In this document: positions 40,940-51,084 of the stretch, in pieces
Numbering within the stretch: position 1 is the first letter of the stretch
Layout of the letters: each line of letters begins with the position of its first letter
Assembly (NCBI RefSeq): GCF_008763945.1
Contig: NZ_VTQH01000003.1
Coordinates: forward strand, 186,001 to 250,000
Reading direction: 5' to 3'
Source of the DNA: Microbacterium testaceum StLB037
Lineage (GTDB): Bacteria; Actinomycetota; Actinomycetes; Actinomycetales; Microbacteriaceae
Length of the DNA: 64,000 nucleotides
Position numbers and translations under genes: made by a program
The notes under the pieces: model-generated
The model's database searches: none
Seen by the model: the letters and a program-made list of their open reading frames with translations, nothing else
Told to the model about the DNA's origin: nothing

Positions 40940-41737
40940 GTGACGACATCCGTACGCCCGCCCCGCACCGCCCGCTTCTACGCCGTGTGCGTCGGCGTCG
41001 GCCTGCTCGCGGGTCTCATGTCGGGCCTGTTCGGCGTGGGCGGCGGCACGGTCATCGTGCCGTTGCTGGTGCTGCTGCTCGGGTTCGACCAGCGCCTCGG
41101 GGCCGGAACCTCGCTCGCCGCGATCGTGCCCACGGCATCCGTCGGCGTGATCACCTACGCCGTCGACGGACACGTCGCGTGGCTCCCGGCGCTTATCCTC
41201 GCCGCTTTCGCGGTGGTCGGCGCCCAGATCGGCACGTGGCTGCTTCCGAAGCTGTCGCAGACGGCGCTTCGGTGGGCGTTCGTGGCGTTCCTGCTCGCGG
41301 TCATCGTGAGCCTGTACTTCGTCATCCCCTCCCGCGACGCCGAGCTCGAACTGACGTGGATCACGGGACCGGGGCTCGCCGTGCTCGGTGTGGTCACCGG
41401 CATCCTGGCGGGGCTGCTCGGCGTCGGCGGCGGCATCATCGTCGTGCCCGCCCTGCTGCTGCTGTTCGGCACCAGCGACCTCGTCGCCAAGGGCACCTCG
41501 CTGCTCATGATGATCCCCACCGCGGTGTCGGGGACGGTCGGCAACCTGCGCCGGTCGAACGTCGACCTCCCGGCGGCCCTCTGCGTGGGACTCGCGGCGT
41601 GCGCGACGACCGCCGTGGGCGCGCAGATCGCCAAGGCCGTCGACCCGTTCGTCGCCAACGTGCTGTTCTCGATCTTCCTCGTCTTCATCGCCTCGCAGAT
41701 CGCCGTGAAGGCGGTGCGCGGGCGACGCCAGCGCTGA
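40940..41737 (+). CDS. TauE/SafE family sulfite/sulfonate-type exporter
   Basis: A 265-residue membrane protein with about eight helices. It has two repeated halves, each with a glycine motif: GLLAGLMSGLFGVGGGTVIV and VTGILAGLLGVGGGIIVVPA. This is the TauE/SafE (DUF81) family of anion or sulfur-compound exporters. GTG 40940 follows CGAGGA. The intrinsic terminator at 40807 may regulate it. A link with the sulfur operon 1.2 kb upstream is possible but unproven. Confidence 0.85.
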   Translation: MTTSVRPPRTARFYAVCVGVGLLAGLMSGLFGVGGGTVIVPLLVLLLGFDQRLGAGTSLAAIVPTASVGVITYAVDGHVAWLPALILAAFAVVGAQIGTWLLPKLSQTALRWAFVAFLLAVIVSLYFVIPSRDAELELTWITGPGLAVLGVVTGILAGLLGVGGGIIVVPALLLLFGTSDLVAKGTSLLMMIPTAVSGTVGNLRRSNVDLPAALCVGLAACATTAVGAQIAKAVDPFVANVLFSIFLVFIASQIAVKAVRGRRQR

Positions 41738-41777
41738 CGCACCTCGGCCGCGCGAACCCGCTCGGTAGACTGGGGGT

Positions 41778-42227
41778 GTGCCCGTGAACCCCGAACTCGT
41801 CGGTCGAGTCTTCCCGCCGACCGCCCCCTACCTCGTCGGTCGAGAGAAGGTGCGCGAGTTCGCCCGCGCCGTCTTCGCCGACGCCCCGCAGCACACCGAC
41901 CCCGAGGCCGCGCGCGCCCTGGGCTACGGCGATGTGGTGGCGCCGCCGACGTTCGCGATGGTGGTCCAAGACCTCACGCTCCAGCAGCTGCTGGGCGATC
42001 CCGACTCGGGCATCGAGCTGTCGCGCCTCGTGCACGCGGAGCAGCGGTTCCGCTACACGCGCCCGATCGTCGCGGGCGATGAGCTGGTCGCAACGCTGTC
42101 GGTCACCGGCATCCGCTCGATGGGGGGCAATGCCATGATCACGAGCGAGGCCGAGATCGTGGATGCCGACGGCGCCCACGTCGTGACCACCACCAGCATT
42201 CTTCTCGCCGGGGAGGCCGGGGCATGA
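41778..42227 (+). CDS. hadA: (3R)-hydroxyacyl dehydratase HadA-type subunit
   Basis: A 149-residue FAS1-like hotdog domain. It has PYLVGREKVREFARAVFADA, then GDVVAPPTFAMVVQDLTLQQ and LVHAEQRFRYTRPIVAGDEL. It is the non-catalytic substrate-binding partner of a MaoC dehydratase encoded next (four-base overlap). The hadA-hadB-murB order is common in actinobacteria. A start at GTG 41784 is equally possible. Confidence 0.85.
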   Translation: MPVNPELVGRVFPPTAPYLVGREKVREFARAVFADAPQHTDPEAARALGYGDVVAPPTFAMVVQDLTLQQLLGDPDSGIELSRLVHAEQRFRYTRPIVAGDELVATLSVTGIRSMGGNAMITSEAEIVDADGAHVVTTTSILLAGEAGA

Positions 42228-42628
42228 GCGCTTTCACCGTCGGGGACGTCATCGCCGAGCGGTCCGTGCACCTGACCCGCGAGTCGCTCGCGCGCTACGC
42301 GGGAGCCTCGGGCGACTTCAATCCCATCCACTACCGTGACGACGTCGCCGCAGCCGTCGGCCTGCCCGGCGTGCTCGCGCACGGGATGCTGACGATGGGC
42401 ATCGCCGTCGGCACGCTCACCGAGGCCCTCGGCGACAGTGGACGCATCGCCGAGTACGGCGTGCGCTTCACCCGGCCCGTGGTCGTCGATCCCGAGACCG
42501 GGGCCGACCTGCACGTCAGCGCCAAGGTCGGAGCCGTCGACGACGAGACCGCGCGCATCGACCTCACCGTGACGTTCGCCGAGACCACCGTCCTCGGCAA
42601 GGCGCAGGTGCGGGTGCGGCTGTCCTGA
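42224..42628 (+). CDS. hadB: MaoC-like (3R)-hydroxyacyl dehydratase HadB-type subunit
   Basis: A 134-residue MaoC hotdog. ARYAGASGDFNPIHYRDDVA holds the catalytic Asp and His of the hydratase-2 motif. GVLAHGMLTMGIAVGTLTEA follows. With HadA it forms a heterodimeric 3-hydroxyacyl dehydratase of fatty-acid metabolism. Its stop overlaps the murB start (TGATG). Confidence 0.9.
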   Translation: MSAFTVGDVIAERSVHLTRESLARYAGASGDFNPIHYRDDVAAAVGLPGVLAHGMLTMGIAVGTLTEALGDSGRIAEYGVRFTRPVVVDPETGADLHVSAKVGAVDDETARIDLTVTFAETTVLGKAQVRVRLS

Positions 42629-43764
42629 TGCCCGAGGTCGCCCCCGTCCCCCTCTCGCAGCTGACCACCCTGCGCACCGGGGGAGAGCCTGCCCGTCTGA
42701 TCGAGGCCACAACTCCCGGCGAACTGGTCGAGGCCCTGCGCGAGGTGTGGGCCGAGGGTGAGCCGTGGTTCGTTCTGGGCGGCGGGTCGAATCTCTTCGT
42801 CGGCGACGAGCCGTTCGAGGGGACGGTCGTGCGGATCCGGACGACGGGCATCGAGGAGCTTCCGGGGTCGCGCCCGGACACGGTGCGGCTGCGTGTGCAG
42901 GCCGGTCACGACTGGGACGCCCTGGTCGCCGAGACGGTGCAGCGCGGTCTCGCCGGCATCGAGGCCATGTCGGGCATCCCCGGCACGGTCGGGGCGGCCC
43001 CCGTGCAGAACATCGGGGCGTACGGCCAAGAGGTGGTGCAGACCCTCGTCGAGGTCGAGCTCATCGACGAGGCGACCGGTGAGGTCTCGACGGTTCCGGC
43101 CTCGGACCTCGGCCTGGGCTTTCGCACCTCGGTCCTGAAGCACCACTACGGTTCGGTGCCCGAGCGGCCCGCGGTCATCCTGTCGGTGACGCTCGAGCTC
43201 GAGCGCGTGGGCGGCGAGGAACGCCCCATCGCGGGTGAGCAGCTGCGCGGGGCCCTGGGTCTCGAGGCCGGGCAGGCGGTGTCGTTGCGGTGGGTCCGCG
43301 ACCACGTGCTCGCCACGCGTGCCCGCAAGGGCATGGTGCTCGACGCCGAAGACCCCGACACCTGGAGCGCCGGCTCGTTCTTCCAGAACGCGATCGTGTC
43401 CGAGAGCTTCGCCCGCACGCTCCCGGCCGAGTGCCCTCGGTGGCCTCTGGCGCCGGTGGTCGACCCGGTGACGGTCATCCCGCTCGCCGCGTTCGACGGC
43501 ATCCTGCCCCCGCCCCCCGTCGTCGCGCACGACGTGAAGGTGAGCGCGGCGTGGTTGATCGAGAACGCGGGTCTGCGCCGGGGGTTCCGGTTCCCGCGCT
43601 CGCGCGCGGGCCTGTCGACCAAGCACACCCTGGCGCTGACCAACCGCGGCGAGGCGACGGCGGCCGAGATCGCCGAGCTCGCCCGCTTCGTGCAGAGCCG
43701 GGTCGCGGCGGAATTCGGCCTCGTGCTGCAGCCCGAGCCCGTCCTGGTGAACGTAGAGCTCTAG
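42628..43764 (+). CDS. murB: UDP-N-acetylenolpyruvoylglucosamine reductase
   Basis: A 378-residue MurB. FAD-binding LTTLRTGGEPARLIEATTPG and LGGGSNLFVGDEPFEGTVV come first. The catalytic GSFFQNAIVS (Ser) and WLIENAGLRRGFRFPRSRAG follow, and the C-terminal Glu lies in VLQPEPVLVNVEL. It reduces the enolpyruvyl group in cell-wall precursor synthesis. It is third in the hadA-hadB-murB operon and is followed at once by a C-rich simple repeat and a palindrome. Confidence 0.95.
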   Translation: MPEVAPVPLSQLTTLRTGGEPARLIEATTPGELVEALREVWAEGEPWFVLGGGSNLFVGDEPFEGTVVRIRTTGIEELPGSRPDTVRLRVQAGHDWDALVAETVQRGLAGIEAMSGIPGTVGAAPVQNIGAYGQEVVQTLVEVELIDEATGEVSTVPASDLGLGFRTSVLKHHYGSVPERPAVILSVTLELERVGGEERPIAGEQLRGALGLEAGQAVSLRWVRDHVLATRARKGMVLDAEDPDTWSAGSFFQNAIVSESFARTLPAECPRWPLAPVVDPVTVIPLAAFDGILPPPPVVAHDVKVSAAWLIENAGLRRGFRFPRSRAGLSTKHTLALTNRGEATAAEIAELARFVQSRVAAEFGLVLQPEPVLVNVEL

Positions 43765-43797
43765 CCCCCGCCCCCCGCCCCCCGCCCCCCGCCCCCC
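43765..43797 (+). repeat. C-rich heptamer repeat
   Basis: About five copies of CCCCCCG directly after the murB stop codon. It may mark slippage or the junction of the inserted element that begins at 43799. Confidence 0.8.
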
Positions 43798-43798
43798 A

Positions 43799-43864
43799 CG
43801 CGTGAGTCGCCAAGAATTGTCGCTTCACACCCTGCTCAGGCGACAATTCCTGGCGAGTCACGCG
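43799..43864. repeat. Long palindrome, family A, at the 3' end of the nuclease-like gene
   Basis: 25-base arms, 43799-43823 and 43840-43864, pair at 23 positions around a 16-base centre. The arm opens CGCGTGAGTCGCCAAGAAT and ends TGTCGC. The minus-strand gene's TGA stop (43858-43860) lies inside the right arm. A second copy is at 44821, beyond the gene's 5' end. Confidence 0.85.
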
Positions 43865-44751
43865 GGGGTTCTCGCGAGCAGACGGCGAATGCGCGCGAGC
43901 AGAGCGACCGGGTCGTCGAAATCGCGTGCCGTCACGACAGTCATCCGGTAGCCCAGGGACTCCAGCTCGGCCCGGCGAGACTGATCCCTGCTCCACTGGT
44001 GCGGATCGCGGTGGTGATCACCGTCGTATTCGAGGATCAGTCGTTCGTCCGGGTACAGCAGATCGACGCGCGCCACGAACCGACTCCCGTCGAAGATGTC
44101 GACGTTGCTTCGCGGCGCCGGCAGCCCGGACTGTACGAGAAGGACGCGCAGTTCCGATTCTCGGGGCGATTCGGCGCGCTCGTCAGCGAGATCCACCGCC
44201 AGACGGCGTCTCTTCGATCCCCGGCCGCCGATGAATCGTCGATGCATCCGCTCGAGGTCCTCGCGGGTCGCGATCGGATGGCGCCGCGAGATCAGCCGAT
44301 CCGAGATCGCCGTCAGCTGTCCGACATCGAGCATCCCCGCAAGCTCAGCCCACGTCCTGAGGGGAGAAGTGCACCGGATGCCGTGGACCTCGACGATGTC
44401 GTCGGGCAGGACCGTCAGGGCCCGACCGGTGGTGCGAGGGCGACGAATCCGGTTCTTGTCCGCGGGGACTCCGATGAACGGTCTCTCCCACGCGATCGCC
44501 GAGATGGCGGACGGCAGGGGTAACCCGTGCAGAGCAGCAGACGTCGGACCGCAGAGGAACGCGTGTGCGGGCAACGCGCGCATCAGGGCCGCCAGCTGAT
44601 CCACCGGGGTCGAGGATTCTGCGGCGCGAACGCCTGCGTGGGGCGTCGTCCACGCTGACGCCCTCATCGTGCTGGCCGTCAGCCCGTGATGCGCGCCTTC
44701 GGCGACAGTGAATGCGGCAGCGGGTCCGATGAGGCGGCGGGTTGTCGGCAT
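43858..44751 (-). CDS. AbiEi-like protein with C-terminal PD-(D/E)XK (DUF559-type) endonuclease domain
   Basis: A 297-residue protein. The N-terminal half (AAFTVAEGAHHGLTASTMRA, CGPTSAALHGLPLP, VHGIRCTSPLRTWAELAGML) matches AbiEi-type antitoxin/regulator domains. The C-terminal ~100 residues have the Vsr/DUF559 nuclease pattern: VARVDLLYPDERLILEYDGD (Asp ... Glu-x-Asp) and then YRMTVVTARDF. No AbiEii toxin gene is adjacent. The gene is alone between two family A palindromes, and its stop codon falls within the downstream one. Function unknown; hairpin processing or element mobility is my hypothesis. Confidence 0.7.
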   Translation of the reverse strand: MPTTRRLIGPAAAFTVAEGAHHGLTASTMRASAWTTPHAGVRAAESSTPVDQLAALMRALPAHAFLCGPTSAALHGLPLPSAISAIAWERPFIGVPADKNRIRRPRTTGRALTVLPDDIVEVHGIRCTSPLRTWAELAGMLDVGQLTAISDRLISRRHPIATREDLERMHRRFIGGRGSKRRRLAVDLADERAESPRESELRVLLVQSGLPAPRSNVDIFDGSRFVARVDLLYPDERLILEYDGDHHRDPHQWSRDQSRRAELESLGYRMTVVTARDFDDPVALLARIRRLLARTPA

Positions 44752-44820
44752 CCGTTGATCATGACCGCTTGCTCGCGGGTGCTCGCTCAACTTTCCACAG
44801 CCCCTTCGTCCCCCGTCTCC

Positions 44821-44888
44821 GCGCGTGACTCGCCAAGAACTGTCGCTTCGGAGGTGGTCGAAGCGACAAATTCTGGCGACTCGCGCGC
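44821..44888. repeat. Long palindrome, family A, upstream of the nuclease-like gene
   Basis: 30-base arms, 44821-44850 and 44859-44888, pair at 24 positions around GAGGTGGT. Its left arm differs from that at 43799 at two of 27 bases. It lies 69 bases upstream of the minus-strand gene's ATG, between that gene and the aminotransferase. Confidence 0.82.
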
Positions 44889-44954
44889 GAAGGCGGGCGG
44901 AAGCCGGGCGGAAGCCGGGCGGGAGACGTGGGGGTTGGGGAGGAGGGGCCGGCG

Positions 44955-46154
44955 TCAGGCGAACAGGCGCTGGAGGCGCTGGATGCCCTCGAGCAGCTGG
45001 TCGTCGCCCAGGGCGTACGACAGGCGCAGGTATCCGCTGGGGCCGAAGGCCTCGCCGGGCACCACCGCGACCTCGGCCTGCTCGAGGATGAGGTCGGCGA
45101 GCTCGAGCGAGGTGGTGGGCGTGACGCCGCCCCACGTGCGGTTCAGAAGGCCCTGCACGTCGGGGTAGACGTAGAACGCGCCCAGCGGGTTGGGCACCTC
45201 GACGCCGTCGATCTTCGACAGCTCCGACACGATGAGCTGGCGGCGGCGGTCGAAGGCGAGACGGAACTGCTCGGCCTCGTCCTGGGGTCCGTTGAGAGCT
45301 GCGGCCGCGGCGAGCTGCGCGACGTTGTTGACGTTGCTCGACAGGTGCGACTGCAGGTTGCCGGCGAGCTTCATGGCATCCGCCGGTCCCACCATCCAGC
45401 CCACGCGCCATCCCGTCATGGCGTAGGTCTTGGCCACGCCGTTGACGAGAATGGTCTGCCCCGCGAGCTCGGGCACGGCCTCGACGATCGAGACGGCCTT
45501 GACGCCGTCGTAGGTGAGGTTCTGGTAGATCTCGTCGGTGATGACCCAGATGCCGTGCTCGAGGGCCCAGCGGCCGATCTCGGCGGTCTCTTCGGGCGTG
45601 TAGACCGAGCCGGTCGGGTTGGAGGGTGAGACGAACACGAGCCCGGTCGTCTTGTCGGTGCGCGCGGCCTCGAGCTGGGCGACGGTGACCTTGTAGTCCT
45701 GGTCGGCGCCGGCGAACACCTCGACGGGCGTGCCGTCGGCGAGGGCGATGGCCTCGGGGTAGGTGGTCCAGTAGGGGGCGGGCAGCAGCACCTCGTCGCC
45801 GGAGTTCACCACCGTCTGGAACGCCTGGTACACCGACTGCTTGCCGCCGTTGGTCACGATGACCTGCGAGGGCGCGACCTCGAGGCCGGAGTCGCGGAGG
45901 GTCTTCGCGGCGATCGCCTCGCGCAGCACGGGAAGGCCCGCGGCGGGGGTGTAGCGGTAGTTCTTCGGGTCTTGCAGCGCCTTCGCTGCGGCATCGACGA
46001 TGAAGGAGGGCGTGGCGAAGTCGGGCTCGCCGGCCGCATAGGAGATGACCGGTCGGCCGGCGGCCTGGAGGGCCTTGGCCTTGGCGTCGACCTTGAGGGT
46101 CGCGGACTCGGCGATGGCGGACAGCTTGCGGGAGAGCGGGGCGCGGGAAGTCAC
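44955..46154 (-). CDS. aspC: Pyridoxal-phosphate aspartate aminotransferase (class I)
   Basis: A 399-residue class I aminotransferase. It has [20 protein letters not shown], then [40 protein letters not shown], and the PLP Lys in [20 protein letters not shown]. This is the AspB/Ib subgroup. GTG 46154 is the conserved start. In relatives the aminotransferase and murB often sit close to tRNA-Trp-secE-nusG; here 15 kb of catabolic genes lie between. Confidence 0.9.
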   Translation of the reverse strand: MTSRAPLSRKLSAIAESATLKVDAKAKALQAAGRPVISYAAGEPDFATPSFIVDAAAKALQDPKNYRYTPAAGLPVLREAIAAKTLRDSGLEVAPSQVIVTNGGKQSVYQAFQTVVNSGDEVLLPAPYWTTYPEAIALADGTPVEVFAGADQDYKVTVAQLEAARTDKTTGLVFVSPSNPTGSVYTPEETAEIGRWALEHGIWVITDEIYQNLTYDGVKAVSIVEAVPELAGQTILVNGVAKTYAMTGWRVGWMVGPADAMKLAGNLQSHLSSNVNNVAQLAAAAALNGPQDEAEQFRLAFDRRRQLIVSELSKIDGVEVPNPLGAFYVYPDVQGLLNRTWGGVTPTTSLELADLILEQAEVAVVPGEAFGPSGYLRLSYALGDDQLLEGIQRLQRLFA

Positions 46155-46233
46155 GGTTCCGAGCCTACTGTTCGCACCCGCCCGAGCCGAGGGCCGTGAC
46201 GACTCCGAAACACGGCTCCATTAGCGTGGCCGG

Positions 46234-47529
46234 GTGACACTGACCACCACCCCTCCCGTGCGCTCCCGACGCGGGGGTCTGGCGACGCTCCTCCGCCTCG
46301 GTATCGCAACCCTCATCACCGGTGTCGCCACGGGTCTCGCGGTGCTGCTGCTCGTGTGGATCGTGCACAGCCTCGAGCATCTCGTCTGGGGCCACGAGGA
46401 GGGCCCGTTCCTCGACGGCCTGGCGTACCCCGCGCAATGGTGGCTGCCGATCGTGACCGTCGGCGGAGCGGGCGTGGTCGCCGCCGTCGGGTGGTACCTG
46501 CTGCGCCGCTTCGGTCGCAAGATCGCCACGGTCGAGCAGGGGGTGGACGGGGCCCGGATGCCGTGGTGGGAGACCCTCGCCGACACCGTCATCCAGGTGG
46601 GTTCGGTCGCGATGGGGGCCTCGATCGGCAAAGAGGTCGCCCCCCGCGAGCTCTCGGCCATGGCGAGTTCCAAGGTGGTCCGGTGGTTCGGCCTCGACGC
46701 GCGGTGGTGCCGCATCCTGATCGCCTCCGCCGCGGGTGCAGGTCTCGCCGCGGTCTACAACGTGCCCCTGGCCGGGGCGCTGTTCGCCGTCGAGATCCTG
46801 CTCGCCCAGTTCAGTGTGGGAGCGGCGGTCGTCGCGCTCACCGTCAGCACGATCGCGACGCTCGTGGCTCGACCCCTCGTGGGCGACGGCTCGCTCTACA
46901 CGGTCGGCTCCCTCGAGGTGAACGCCTCTTTGATCGTCGCCGCGGTGCTGATCGGCCCCCTCATGGGGTGGGGCGCCACGAGCTTCGCGACGATCACGAA
47001 GAAGCTGTCGCGCTTCCGGCCGGAGGGCTGGAAGCTGCTCGTGGTCCTGCCCGTGACCTTCACCGCCGTCGGTGCGCTGGGCGCGGCGTTCCCGCTCATC
47101 CTCGGCAACGGCCGGGCGCTGGCCACCGCCGGCTTCGACCTTTCGCAACCGGCCTTGCTGCTCATCGCGCTCGCCGTCATGAAGTACGTCGCCACAACCG
47201 TCTCGCTCGGCTCCGGCGCGATCGGCGGAACACTGCAACCGTCGGTCGCGATCGGTGCCGCGCTCGGCGCGGCGGCTGCGGCAGGGTGGGCGTTCGTGTG
47301 GCCCGGTGCCGACGGCACGGCGCTCGCAATCGTCGCGGCATCCGCCTTCCTGGCCTCGAACATGCGCGCCCCGTTCACGGCGATCGCCCTCATCATCGAG
47401 TTCACGAACACCGGGTTCACGCTGCTGTTGCCGATCTTCCTCGCCGTGGCGGGGTCGCTGGTCGCATCGAAGCTCACCTCACGGGAGAGCCTGCGCCCCT
47501 TCGCACCGATTGATCCCGGTCGCGAGTGA
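46234..47529 (+). CDS. ClC-family chloride channel/antiporter
   Basis: A 431-residue membrane protein with about ten hydrophobic helices. The selectivity-filter motif region reads GASIGKEVAPRELSAM; the gating Glu is present but the usual GxEGP is altered to GKEVAP. The second motif is GSGAIGGTLQPSVAIGAALG instead of GxFxP. It is therefore a diverged ClC, and its ion preference is uncertain. GTG 46234 starts it. Solitary gene, divergent from aspC. Confidence 0.82.
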   Translation: MTLTTTPPVRSRRGGLATLLRLGIATLITGVATGLAVLLLVWIVHSLEHLVWGHEEGPFLDGLAYPAQWWLPIVTVGGAGVVAAVGWYLLRRFGRKIATVEQGVDGARMPWWETLADTVIQVGSVAMGASIGKEVAPRELSAMASSKVVRWFGLDARWCRILIASAAGAGLAAVYNVPLAGALFAVEILLAQFSVGAAVVALTVSTIATLVARPLVGDGSLYTVGSLEVNASLIVAAVLIGPLMGWGATSFATITKKLSRFRPEGWKLLVVLPVTFTAVGALGAAFPLILGNGRALATAGFDLSQPALLLIALAVMKYVATTVSLGSGAIGGTLQPSVAIGAALGAAAAAGWAFVWPGADGTALAIVAASAFLASNMRAPFTAIALIIEFTNTGFTLLLPIFLAVAGSLVASKLTSRESLRPFAPIDPGRE

Positions 47530-47545
47530 GCCGGATGCCGCCGGG

Positions 47546-47670
47546 CTGAGCACCGCGTGCGGTCCCTGAGCCCCGGGTGCGGTCCCTGAAGCCTGGGGGT
47601 GAGGCCCCTGAGCTTCGGGTGAGGTCCCTGAGCCCCGCATGCGGTCCCTGAGCCCCGGGTGCGGTCCCCG
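47546..47670 (+). repeat. Tandem 20-base repeat, about six imperfect copies
   Basis: The unit is CTGAGCCCCGGGTGCGGTCC, with copies 1, 2, 5 and 6 best preserved and 3 and 4 degenerate. It is followed by GAGCGTGACGAAGGG and, 40 bases on, CGCTTCGACGGGCTCAG, which form an inverted repeat of a type common in actinobacterial intergenic DNA. The 47530-47811 gap holds no gene. Confidence 0.75.
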
Positions 47671-47811
47671 AGCGTGACGAAGGGCCGCCGCCCCCGGAGT
47701 GCGCGCCGCCGGTCGCTTCGACGGGCTCAGCCACCTCCGCCCGACGCGCCGCACCCCGGGCCCACCGAAAGGGCCGGAGCTCGTGGCCCCGGCCCCTCGG
47801 CATCCGGTGAA

Positions 47812-49497
47812 TCAGTCCAGGTATTTCGCGTACGCGGGCAGGGTCAGGAAGGCCGGGAACTCCGGACGCAGCGCCACCTCGCGGAAGACCGCGGCCGCGT
47901 CGTCGAAGCGGTCGCCGGACGAGCGCGGCACCTCGGTCAGCACCTCATCGAGCAGCCCCTCGACGAACTCCCGCGTGATGCGCGCTCCCTCGGCGGTGGA
48001 GTGGTCCTGGTGGATCCACTGCCAGATCTGCGAGCGCGAGATCTCGGCGGTCGCGGCGTCTTCCATGAGGTCGTCGATCGCGACGGCGCCGAGGCCCCGC
48101 AGCCACGCCTCGATGTAGCGGATCGCCACCGACACGTTGCCCCGCACGCCCGCCGTGGTCACCGGCAGGCCGATGCGTACGTCGAGCAGCTGCCCGGGGT
48201 CGATCGACACCTCGTCGCGGGTGCGCTCGAGCTGGTTCTCGCGCTCGCCGAGCACCGCGTCGAACTCGGCGCGGGCCACCGGGATGAGGTCGGGGTGGGC
48301 CACCCACGTGCCGTCGAAGCCGTCGCCGGCCTCGCGCCGCTTGTCGGCGGCCACCTTCTCGAACGCCGCCTCGGTCACCTCGGGGCGTCGGCGGTTCGGG
48401 ATGAACGCGCTCATGCCGCCGATCGCGTAGGCGCCGCGCTTGTGGCACGTCCGCACGAGCAGTTCGGTGTAGGCCCGCATGAACGGCACGGTCATCGTGA
48501 CGTCGCTGCGGTCGGGGAGCACGAAGCGGGCGCCGCGGCCGCGGTAGGTCTTGATGATCGAGAAGATGTAGTCCCACCGCCCGGCGTTCAGGCCGGCGCA
48601 GTGGTCGCGCAGGGCGAAGAGGATCTCCTCCATCTCGAACGCCGCGGGCAGCGTCTCGATGAGCACGGTGGCGCGGATCGTGCCGTGGACGAGGCCCAGG
48701 CGCTCCTCGGTGAACGAGAACACGTCGTCCCAGAGCCGCGCCTCTTCGGCCGACTCGATCTTCGGCAGGTAGAAGTACGGTCCGCGTCCCGCCGCGATCA
48801 GGGCGTGCGCGTTGTGGAAGACGTACAGCCCGTAATCGAGGAGTGATCCGGATGCCGCCAGCTCCCGCCCCGCGCGATCGATGAACGTCATGTGCTTCTC
48901 GGGCAGGTGCCAGCCGCGCGGTCGCATCACGATCGTCGGGGTGCGCTCGGCGGTGACCTCGTAGCGCTTGCCCTCGGGGCTCGTGAACGACAGGTGTCCG
49001 CGGATCGCGTCGAACAGCGACAGCTGCCCGCCGATGACGTTGCTCCAGGTCGGGCTCGTGGCGTCCTCCTGGTCGGCGAGCCAGACCCGCGCCCCCGAGT
49101 TGAGGGCGTTGATCGTCATCTTCGGGTCGGTGGGGCCGGTGATCTCGACGCGGCGGTCTTCGAGCCCCGGGCCCGCTCCGGCCACGCGCCACGACGGATC
49201 GTTGCGGATGTGCGCGGTGTCGGCGCGGAAGTGCGGGTCGTCGCCCGTGCCGATCTCGAAACGGCGGCGCTCGCGCGCGGCGAGCCGGTCGTGCCGACGG
49301 CGGGCGAAGCGATCGTGCAGCTCGGTGACGAAAGCGAGGGCTGCGGGCGTGAGGATCTCGCCGTCGCGCCCGTGCAGGGGCCGCTCGAGGCGCAGGTGCG
49401 GGGCGGATGCCGAGGGGCCCGGCATCCGGGATTCTCCGGCGTGCGCGGGGGTCGCGGATGTCGAGGTGGTCGGGGGAGAGGTGTCGATGAGGGTCAT
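47812..49497 (-). CDS. aceB: Malate synthase A
   Basis: A 561-residue malate synthase. Landmarks are ADQEDATSPTWSNVIGGQLS, IVMRPRGWHLPEKHM (catalytic Arg region), VLIETLPAAFEMEEILFAL, GRWDYIFSIIKTYR and GGMSAFIPNRR. A further conserved segment is GTWVAHPDLIPVA. It condenses glyoxylate with acetyl-CoA to malate, the second glyoxylate bypass step. ATG 49497 is chosen at the family start; a much longer reading frame on this strand is chance. It lies 140 bases downstream of aceA on the same strand. Confidence 0.95.
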   Translation of the reverse strand: MTLIDTSPPTTSTSATPAHAGESRMPGPSASAPHLRLERPLHGRDGEILTPAALAFVTELHDRFARRRHDRLAARERRRFEIGTGDDPHFRADTAHIRNDPSWRVAGAGPGLEDRRVEITGPTDPKMTINALNSGARVWLADQEDATSPTWSNVIGGQLSLFDAIRGHLSFTSPEGKRYEVTAERTPTIVMRPRGWHLPEKHMTFIDRAGRELAASGSLLDYGLYVFHNAHALIAAGRGPYFYLPKIESAEEARLWDDVFSFTEERLGLVHGTIRATVLIETLPAAFEMEEILFALRDHCAGLNAGRWDYIFSIIKTYRGRGARFVLPDRSDVTMTVPFMRAYTELLVRTCHKRGAYAIGGMSAFIPNRRRPEVTEAAFEKVAADKRREAGDGFDGTWVAHPDLIPVARAEFDAVLGERENQLERTRDEVSIDPGQLLDVRIGLPVTTAGVRGNVSVAIRYIEAWLRGLGAVAIDDLMEDAATAEISRSQIWQWIHQDHSTAEGARITREFVEGLLDEVLTEVPRSSGDRFDDAAAVFREVALRPEFPAFLTLPAYAKYLD

Positions 49498-49637
49498 GGT
49501 CGTGGCTTTCTGTGACGCGTCCGCCTCTCGGCCCATGTCCCGAACGTGGCGGCCTGGGGGTGGCCCAAGTGACCAGTAGTGGGACATGCACTGCGAGAAG
49601 GGGGACGAGGGGCTGGGGCGGGAGCGAAAAGAGGGGT

Positions 49638-50954
<1,317 letters not shown>

Positions 50955-51044
50955 GAGCGTTCTCCTCTCGGATGCCGGGGCGGCCGTGCCCCGTGGAGAC
51001 CACTGTCCGCGAAGAACACCCCGCTCCGAGAGGATTCGCCGTGT

Positions 51045-51062
51045 GAAGATCGCGCGATCTTC
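51045..51062. promoter_or_regulatory. Perfect palindrome between aceA and ramB
   Basis: GAAGATCGCGCGATCTTC is a perfect 18-base palindrome, 22 bases before the ramB start and 90 bases from aceA. It is a candidate operator for a glyoxylate-bypass regulator. Confidence 0.5.
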
Positions 51063-51084
51063 TGTTCCAGTGAGAACATGCCGT

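Noticed and set aside
43858..44751. AbiE toxin-antitoxin pair
   Set aside because: I looked on both sides of this gene and of 62860-63840 for an AbiEii nucleotidyltransferase and found none. Both proteins carry a C-terminal nuclease-type domain instead.
47546..47670. Possible CRISPR array
   Set aside because: The repeats are head-to-tail with no spacers and there are no cas genes.
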